A stretch of 64,000 nucleotides of DNA from an uncultured Lactobacillus sp. (GTDB lineage: Bacteria; Bacillota; Bacilli; Lactobacillales; Lactobacillaceae), in assembly GCA_937874695.1 (NCBI GenBank), contig CALNAJ010000018.1, positions 1 to 64,000 on the forward strand, given 5' to 3'. Below are positions 58,878 through 64,000 of this stretch, piece by piece (positions within the stretch are counted from its first letter, which is position 1; every line of letters starts with the position of its first letter). The notes beneath the pieces were generated by a model that worked only from the letters and a program-made list of their open reading frames with translations, was not told where the DNA came from and searched no databases. The translations under genes and the position numbers were made by a program.

Positions 58878-59053
58878 TTTCGCGTGATTTCTGATGTCAA
58901 TCCGTTAAGTTTTGGGAATTTGGTCGTGTTCCTGTCCCGAAAGTTATAAAATAGGGGCTGTAGACTGAAAATATACACATATTTAATATTCAGAAATCAC
59001 GTATAAAATTAACGATAACGAATAAATTTGCTTTAAATTTGGGAGGCCAGAAC

Positions 59054-60763
59054 GTGTTACAGGAGCTGTCTATTAAAAATTTTGCCATTATTGATCAATT
59101 GGATGTGGCCTTTAAAAATGGGATGACTGTCTTAACCGGGGAGACCGGTGCCGGGAAGTCGATTATCATTGATGCCGTGGGGCTGCTGGCTGGTGGTCGG
59201 GGCTCGGCTAACTTTGTGCGAACGGGTACTGATAAGGCCATCATTCAGGGAAGCTTTGTTTTTCCGACCGGGGGGACGACCTACCGGGTATTGGATGAAC
59301 TGGGCATCGATCACGATGATGGTAGCGTGATTCTTCAGCGGGAGATCCACGCCAATGGACGCAACACCTGTCGCGTGAATGGTATGCTGGTCAATACCAG
59401 TACCCTGAAGCGAATCGGTGAAACTGCAGTCGACATCCACGGGCAAAACGAACATCAGGAGTTGATGCAACCAGAGAAGCACTTGGGGATGCTCGATGAG
59501 TTTGCTGGAAACAAGGTGGCCAAGCTGCGTGAGAATTACACGCAGAAGTACGCGGCGTACACGCAACTCAAGGCGACACTGGAGAGCCGGCGGGCCAACG
59601 AGAAGGAATGGGCGCAACATCTTGATATGCTGAAGTTTCAGGTCAATGAGATTGAAACGGCTCAGCTTCAGGCTGGCGAAGAAAATCAGTTGGTGGCGGA
59701 GCGTGACCGGTTGGATAATTTCCAAAAGATCAACGACGCCCTCCAACAGACACAGGTCATTCTGACCGGTGAGGAGACGAGTGCCGGTGCTAACGATCAG
59801 ATTGGAAGTGCCATGCAATCGATGCAGGCCATCGCTGACTTTGATCCGGCGTTCAAGCAGATTGCGGCTAGTCTGGAAACGGCCTACTACGCGCTGAGCG
59901 ATGCCGTGGGGGATGTTTCCTCTCAGCTGGACTTGTTGGAATGGGACGAGGGCCGTTTGGACGAGATCGAACGACGCCTGGACGTAATCAATCAGTTGAA
60001 GCGCAAGTACGGAGATTCCGAAGAACAGGTTCTCAGTTACTACGACAAGATTGCTGCGGAGCTCAAGCAGATGCAGTCAACCGACGAAACGGCGGACGAC
60101 CTGGAAGACCGGGTCGCCAGTCAAGAGTCCGTATTGTTGAAATTAGCGGAGAAGTTAAGCAAGGCCCGGCAAGAGGCAGCCAAGCGCTTGGAAAAAGCCA
60201 TTCATGGTGAGTTAGCGGATCTCTATATGGATAAGACCGTCTTTGCTGTGCATTTCACCCGTTCCAAGACCCAGTCGCTGATGAGTACGGGGCTAGATCA
60301 CGTGGAATTTTACCTGCGGACCAACCCGGGTGAAGCCATGCGACCACTAGCCAAGATTGCGTCTGGTGGGGAGCTGTCGCGGATAATGCTGGCATTGAAG
60401 ACGATTTTCTCCGAGTCACAGGGCATCACCTCAATTATTTTTGATGAGGTCGATACCGGTGTCAGCGGTCGTGTGGCCCAAGCTATTGCCGAAAAAATCA
60501 GCGGGATTGCCCAGGCCTCACAGGTGCTCTGTATTACGCATTTACCACAAGTCGCTGCGATGGCGGATCACCACTACTTCATTGCCAAGCAAGTTGTGGC
60601 TGACCGCACTGAAACCTCTCTGACGCGTTTGGACGAATCCAGCCGAGTGGATGAATTGGCCCGAATGTCGGCCGGTACTCAGGTAACGAAGCTCGCGTTG
60701 GAACATGCACATGAATTATTGAAATTAGCCGGTGAGGTCAAGGACTCTCATCGCAAAAACTAA
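59054..60763 (+). CDS. recN: DNA repair protein RecN
   Basis: A 569-residue SMC-like repair ATPase. Walker A is GETGAGKSIIIDA near the N-terminus, the ABC signature LASGGELSRIMLAL is in the C-terminal half (here IASGGELSRIMLAL), Walker B is IIFDEVDTGVSG, and a coiled coil fills the middle. It gathers DNA ends at breaks. GTG 59054 follows GGGAGG with seven bases. No LexA box was seen before it. Confidence 0.96.
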   Translation: MLQELSIKNFAIIDQLDVAFKNGMTVLTGETGAGKSIIIDAVGLLAGGRGSANFVRTGTDKAIIQGSFVFPTGGTTYRVLDELGIDHDDGSVILQREIHANGRNTCRVNGMLVNTSTLKRIGETAVDIHGQNEHQELMQPEKHLGMLDEFAGNKVAKLRENYTQKYAAYTQLKATLESRRANEKEWAQHLDMLKFQVNEIETAQLQAGEENQLVAERDRLDNFQKINDALQQTQVILTGEETSAGANDQIGSAMQSMQAIADFDPAFKQIAASLETAYYALSDAVGDVSSQLDLLEWDEGRLDEIERRLDVINQLKRKYGDSEEQVLSYYDKIAAELKQMQSTDETADDLEDRVASQESVLLKLAEKLSKARQEAAKRLEKAIHGELADLYMDKTVFAVHFTRSKTQSLMSTGLDHVEFYLRTNPGEAMRPLAKIASGGELSRIMLALKTIFSESQGITSIIFDEVDTGVSGRVAQAIAEKISGIAQASQVLCITHLPQVAAMADHHYFIAKQVVADRTETSLTRLDESSRVDELARMSAGTQVTKLALEHAHELLKLAGEVKDSHRKN

Positions 60764-60781
60764 AAACTAATAGGTGTATAA

Positions 60782-60818
60782 TAAAGCTGTTATCAGGTGA
60801 TTGATAACAGCTTTTATT
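60782..60818 (+). terminator. Terminator after recN
   Basis: TAAAGCTGTTATCA pairs with TGATAACAGCTTTTA. Confidence 0.92.
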
Positions 60819-60924
60819 ATTGTGTGCAACTTAGTTTAATACTATTACAAATTACCCCTTAAATTAGATTAAAGATTGATATATAATTGATTTAGCAAAC
60901 AAAACTGGGGTAGAGGTGTGCGGC

Positions 60925-62859
60925 ATGTGGAAAAGAATTGGAATTTTAGGATTTAGTTTGTTAGTTGGGTTGTTTATTTTGGTGAGTGGTAGTCAGAGCC
61001 TGAATGCTCATGCGGTAACTACGGGTGATACCACTGGTTTAAATGCACCTGCGACTATTCAATTAAACACAGGTCCTGGGCAATTTGCTGAGCCATCGGA
61101 TATTACTAACCTACTGTCAGGAAATAATTATCAGCTAACTTACAATTGGGGAGTTAAGGATAACGTTCCTATCAATAAGGATGATATTGTTGCTGTCACT
61201 TTACCTGCTGGAAGCAATGTTACCCAGTCAGATCACGTTAAAGTGTTCAGCAGTACGGATAGTAAAAACAAAGTTGGAGATTTCTATATTGATGATTCAC
61301 ATAATCCTAAGGCGTATATTCAGTTCAATGATAGATTGGCCCAAACGAACGTTGATCGGAACGGGTCACTTCAATTTGTTGTGAAGGGAAGCGGTTCTGA
61401 GGGCGATGGTTCTTCAGACGGCAAAATGGTAGTTAACAAAGTGGGATGGTCTGACACTAGTAGCGAAAAAGTCTTACCGACTACCATCACTTGGGATATT
61501 GTATTCAATTTGCAATATGCTGACATGGGTAGGGTTACCTTAGTAGATACGTTGGGAGATAATCAGACTTTTGACAAGATTACAAGATATGTTAAAACTA
61601 CGTATCCCGGCGGTAAAGATGATAGTGTATATGAATATTCACCGGAGATTGATAAGGATACAACGTTATCTCATTCGGTGAATGGTAAAAAAATTACTTT
61701 TTCGTTTACCAATATTGATTCTAAAAAAATAGAAATTTATTATCAAACAAAAGTGACACCGAGCCTCGCAGGGTCAGGGGGATATTTCACAAATAGTGTT
61801 CGACTAACTAGCGATAATGGATCTACTGGGGAAGATGGGGAACCAGGTCCAGGAACAGACAAAACTCCAATTGATACGAGTGCGGATACTTATTGGGGCG
61901 GTACGGCACTTATCAATGGTTATTATAGACAGAATATTATATTAACTAAGACTGGTGAAGATGGTCAGCCATTAGCGGGGGCTGAATATACCTTAACTAA
62001 TAAAAATGATACGAATGAAGCTTATACAGCGACGACGAATGATGCCGGCCAGATAACGTGGTCCTATATGGCACCAGGAGATTATTACTATCAAGAAACT
62101 AAGGCACCGGACGGTTATCTTGTTAGTCCTACTAAGCATGACGTTGTTGTACAAGCGTCTACCGACTTTTCGCCGATAGAAGAAACGACAGAGGATCAGA
62201 AAACGTCAGTTGTTTTGACTAAAACCGATAAAACAGGTAAAAAGTTTTTAGCTAATGCTGTCTATAATTTAGAGGATGCAGATGGAAACATTCTTCAGGA
62301 TAGCTTGAAGACTGACGACAAGGGTGAGTTAAAAGTTTCTGGTTTAAATGCTGGAACTTATTACTTTGAAGAAACTAAGGCACCAGATGGCTACAAGGTT
62401 AACTCCCAAAGGGTTCCAGCGATTGTCCCTGAAAATGGCAGTGATACAGTTAAGGTTACGCAGCAGGATGAATCTAACACTTCAGGTGGTGGTTCTACAC
62501 CTGGTGTTACGCCCTCTTCTAGCTCGAGCCATTCTTCTTCAGGATCCACATCAAGCAAATCATCAAGTTCTAGCAGTTCCAACACCAGCTCCACGAGCAC
62601 TTCATCCACTAAAGCCAAGCGCACCACAGTGGCTAACGTGGCGTCCAGCAATTCTAGCTCTACTACGCCACGTCATGGTGGTAACGCTGCCGGCACAACG
62701 GCTAACACAGCATCTAAGACCGCTAAGCATCACGCCAATGGCAACAGCTATCTGCCACGGACTAATGGTCAACGGAGCTTGTTAGCCATGCTGATTGGCT
62801 TCTTGATTTTAGGCCTGAGTCTCGCTGCTTCACAATGGCGGAGAACCCACGCAAAGTGA
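60925..62859 (+). CDS. Sortase-anchored surface adhesin with CnaB/SpaA domains
   Basis: A protein of about 644 residues. It has a signal peptide (hydrophobic RIGILGFSLLVGLFILVSG to AHA), a Cna/SdrD-like adhesin region (about residues 45-325), two SpaA/CnaB domains each ending in a YYxETKAPDGY-type motif (about 337-415 and 428-510), a Ser/Thr-rich stalk, the sorting motif LPRTNG near residue 610, a hydrophobic helix and the basic tail RRTHAK. The domains probably carry Lys-Asn isopeptide cross-links. Bases 60925-62480 are AT-rich and the rest is like the host, so the front may be recently acquired. ATG 60925 follows AGAGG; a GTG at 60916 is an alternative. Confidence 0.9.
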   Translation: MWKRIGILGFSLLVGLFILVSGSQSLNAHAVTTGDTTGLNAPATIQLNTGPGQFAEPSDITNLLSGNNYQLTYNWGVKDNVPINKDDIVAVTLPAGSNVTQSDHVKVFSSTDSKNKVGDFYIDDSHNPKAYIQFNDRLAQTNVDRNGSLQFVVKGSGSEGDGSSDGKMVVNKVGWSDTSSEKVLPTTITWDIVFNLQYADMGRVTLVDTLGDNQTFDKITRYVKTTYPGGKDDSVYEYSPEIDKDTTLSHSVNGKKITFSFTNIDSKKIEIYYQTKVTPSLAGSGGYFTNSVRLTSDNGSTGEDGEPGPGTDKTPIDTSADTYWGGTALINGYYRQNIILTKTGEDGQPLAGAEYTLTNKNDTNEAYTATTNDAGQITWSYMAPGDYYYQETKAPDGYLVSPTKHDVVVQASTDFSPIEETTEDQKTSVVLTKTDKTGKKFLANAVYNLEDADGNILQDSLKTDDKGELKVSGLNAGTYYFEETKAPDGYKVNSQRVPAIVPENGSDTVKVTQQDESNTSGGGSTPGVTPSSSSSHSSSGSTSSKSSSSSSSNTSSTSTSSTKAKRTTVANVASSNSSSTTPRHGGNAAGTTANTASKTAKHHANGNSYLPRTNGQRSLLAMLIGFLILGLSLAASQWRRTHAK

Positions 62860-62872
62860 TAAGTAATTTTAC

Positions 62873-62915
62873 AGAACTGACCTCATTCAGACAATCTGGG
62901 TGAGGTCAGTTCTTC
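62873..62915 (+). terminator. Terminator after the adhesin gene
   Basis: AGAACTGACCTCA pairs perfectly with TGAGGTCAGTTCT, followed by TCTA. Confidence 0.88.
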
Positions 62916-62944
62916 TATATCAATGATTCATTTCGGAGTAAGAA

Positions 62945-62997
62945 AAAAGTCCCCCTGGAGAGCCTGTTGTAAACACGAGCTGAACCAGAGGGACTTT
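62945..62997 (-). terminator. Terminator of the YolD-like gene
   Basis: AAAGTCCCCCTGG pairs with CCAGAGGGACTTT; on the minus strand it ends in T6. Confidence 0.85.
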
Positions 62998-63011
62998 GTC
63001 ATTATAAATTT

Positions 63012-63341
63012 TTATCGGGCACGTTGAACCGAACGCAAGAGGCCAGGCGTAACGATGGTCGTTAGGGTCCGACTCTGCTTGAGGATGAGGTGACCAGCGG
63101 CGTCTGCTTTCAGGTGGCCGATGACTGTGGCAGGGGCCACATCCGTAGCGGCCTTAAATTGAATCCGAACCAAGTAGTGTCGGTCGAGTGCTTGCTGAAT
63201 AAAGTAGGTCAATTGAAAGGCGGGCATCTGCGGATAAACGACTTGGCCGTTAATCACTGGCAAGTCACTGAAAAGTTCTTTGTACGCTGTTGCTACCCGA
63301 TCAGACAGGGCAGTTGTGCCATTAGTAATTAAGTTTTGCAT
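63012..63341 (-). CDS. Small LexA-controlled protein, possibly YolD-like
   Basis: A protein of 109 residues without clear catalytic motifs. The C-terminal 60 residues alternate strands (YLVRIQFKAA, TVIGHLKADA, LILKQSRTLTTIV) in a pattern like the small YolD-like domain, whose genes often accompany SOS-induced Y-family polymerases; the match is by shape only. GAGGTG lies seven bases before ATG 63341. The promoter contains a perfect LexA box between -35 and -10. No polymerase gene follows in the window, since the gene ends before a terminator. SOS control is well supported; function is not. Confidence 0.65.
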   Translation of the reverse strand: MQNLITNGTTALSDRVATAYKELFSDLPVINGQVVYPQMPAFQLTYFIQQALDRHYLVRIQFKAATDVAPATVIGHLKADAAGHLILKQSRTLTTIVTPGLLRSVQRAR

Positions 63342-63352
63342 GCTGATCACCT

Positions 63353-63366
63353 CGAACGTTTGTTTG
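63353..63366. promoter_or_regulatory. Second LexA-like box
   Basis: CGAACGTTTGTTTG fits CGAAC-N4-GTTYG; the middle is one base off the RNRY preference. It overlaps the ribosome-binding region of the minus-strand gene. Confidence 0.6.
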
Positions 63367-63373
63367 TATTTTC

Positions 63374-63402
63374 ATTATACGAACACGTGTTTGATATTGC
63401 AA
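63374..63402 (-). promoter_or_regulatory. Promoter of the SOS-type gene
   Basis: On the minus strand TTGCAA (63397-63402) and TATAAT (63374-63379) with 17-bp spacing that is filled by the LexA box. Confidence 0.85.
63380..63393. promoter_or_regulatory. LexA (SOS) box
   Basis: CGAACACGTGTTTG is a perfect match to the Bacillus-type LexA consensus CGAACRNRYGTTYG and sits in the promoter spacer. Confidence 0.88.
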
Positions 63403-63755
63403 GCCTTTTTTATCGTGATTTGCGATTAACTTAATCTTTCAGGTGGTTAACGAGCGGCCAGACTAGTGATACCAGCCGTTTGCGAGATTGTCGGATCTTC
63501 TCTGTTTTGATTAGGCTTGATAATAGGATAGACTTCGGTATAGAAATGGTGGCAGATACCCCGAACAGCTGTTTCAAGCGCCGAACCGGACTTTTTTCAA
63601 CGTTTTCGGTGCTAAGGGGAGTATTTCTTCCTAAATAGTGGTAATATAGTAACCTATAGATTATAGCTGAAGTCAAAGATGATTGACTTTAAACGACACG
63701 GTGGCCAGTGGTGACGGTGTCATAATTAAATTTTTATTGAAGGGATTTTTAAACG
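63403..63755. other. Intergenic stretch before gmk
   Basis: About 350 bases. Minus-strand frames here have no ribosome site or known sequence. Probable promoter for gmk lies near GGTAATATAGTAAC (63641). A short hairpin-free leader follows. Confidence 0.4.
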
Positions 63756-64000
63756 ATGGCTAAACGTGGAATGCTCATTGTGCTTTCAGGTCCATCCGGT
63801 GTTGGTAAGGGAACGGTGCGTAAGGCATTGTTTGAGACCGGCGCGACCGACTTTTCTTACTCCATTTCGATGACAACGCGGAAACCGCGTGAAGGTGAAG
63901 TCAACGGTGTCGACTATTACTTCGTCTCCAAAGAGGAATTTGAGGAGAACATTCGGACCGGACAGATGCTGGAATACGCCAAGTATGTTGACAACTACTA
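63756..64000 (+). CDS. gmk: Guanylate kinase (partial, runs off the window)
   Basis: The first 81 codons of guanylate kinase, which makes GDP from GMP and ATP. It begins MAKRGMLIVLSGPSGVGKGT with the P-loop, then SISMTTRKPREGEVNGVDYY with the GMP-binding region. ATG 63756, with GAAGGGA about ten bases upstream. The rest lies beyond the right edge. recN-gmk-rpoZ is the usual order in lactobacilli; here the adhesin and SOS gene are inserted between recN and gmk. Confidence 0.96.
   Translation, partial: MAKRGMLIVLSGPSGVGKGTVRKALFETGATDFSYSISMTTRKPREGEVNGVDYYFVSKEEFEENIRTGQMLEYAKYVDNY

Noticed and set aside
59132..59818. Long minus-strand open frame inside recN
   Set aside because: Shadow of the recN codons; no independent support.
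63431..63676. Minus-strand 81-codon frame before gmk
   Set aside because: No ribosome site, no recognised family, and it lies across the likely gmk promoter.
1..64000. CRISPR array, tRNA or rRNA genes, prophage
   Set aside because: No regularly spaced short repeats, cloverleaf-type sequences or phage structural genes were seen.

Overview
The window is a chromosomal segment of a low-to-mid GC Gram-positive bacterium of the family Lactobacillaceae. The evidence is the core gene order (yqeG-yqeH-yhbY-nadD-yqeK-rsfS; pheST-mltG-udk-greA; glnR-glnA; rplU-prp-rpmA; efp-asp23-nusB-folD-xseAB-ispA-tlyA-argR-recN-gmk), strong AGGAGG ribosome sites with frequent GTG/TTG starts, a T-box, an L21 leader and rho-independent terminators after most units. 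The large xylulose-5-phosphate/fructose-6-phosphate phosphoketolase and an AdhP-type alcohol dehydrogenase suit a heterofermenter such as Levilactobacillus; the genus is inference only.

Layout: 0.5-6.0 kb is a ribosome-maturation and NAD operon; 6.0-8.5 kb holds YceD, L32 and two HAD phosphatases; 8.8-10.7 kb is an accessory patch with a matrixin-type protease, a frameshifted YefM-like antitoxin, an orphan RelB/DinJ-like antitoxin and unassigned DNA; 10.8-17.8 kb has phosphoketolase, two TetR regulators with an oxidoreductase and an HXXEE membrane protein as neighbours, and adhP; 18.2-24.9 kb has an ArlRS-like two-component system, YxeA, YidC, acylphosphatase, an rRNA methyltransferase, an HD protein and an HxlR regulator; 24.9-31.7 kb is T-box-pheST, mltG, udk and greA; 31.8-42 kb is wall and membrane genes (YfhO, PBP2b), L33, rhomboid, glucokinase and small proteins; 42-45.5 kb is miaA and glnRA; 45.9-48.3 kb is an uncharacterised three-gene operon; 48.6-60.8 kb is the L21-L27, EF-P, NusB, folate/isoprenoid and recombination cluster; 60.9-63.4 kb is a sortase-anchored adhesin and a LexA-controlled small gene; gmk starts at the right edge.

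The most notable items are: (1) a 185-200 bp intergenic repeat in three full copies and one partial copy, each directly 3' of a gene and in the same orientation as that gene; (2) a 110-bp long-hairpin repeat upstream of mltG, with part of a second copy at the left edge of the window; (3) the three-gene operon at 45.9-48.3 kb, whose last product looks like an all-alpha dUTPase/NTP pyrophosphatase while the first two are unassigned; (4) a small gene at 63.0 kb with one LexA box filling its -35/-10 spacer and a second, near-consensus box over its ribosome-binding region; (5) a structured 300-bp gap between rpmA and the Xaa-Pro peptidase; and (6) a TetR gene whose strong ribosome site is followed by no normal start codon. 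No tRNA, rRNA, CRISPR array or intact insertion sequence was seen.
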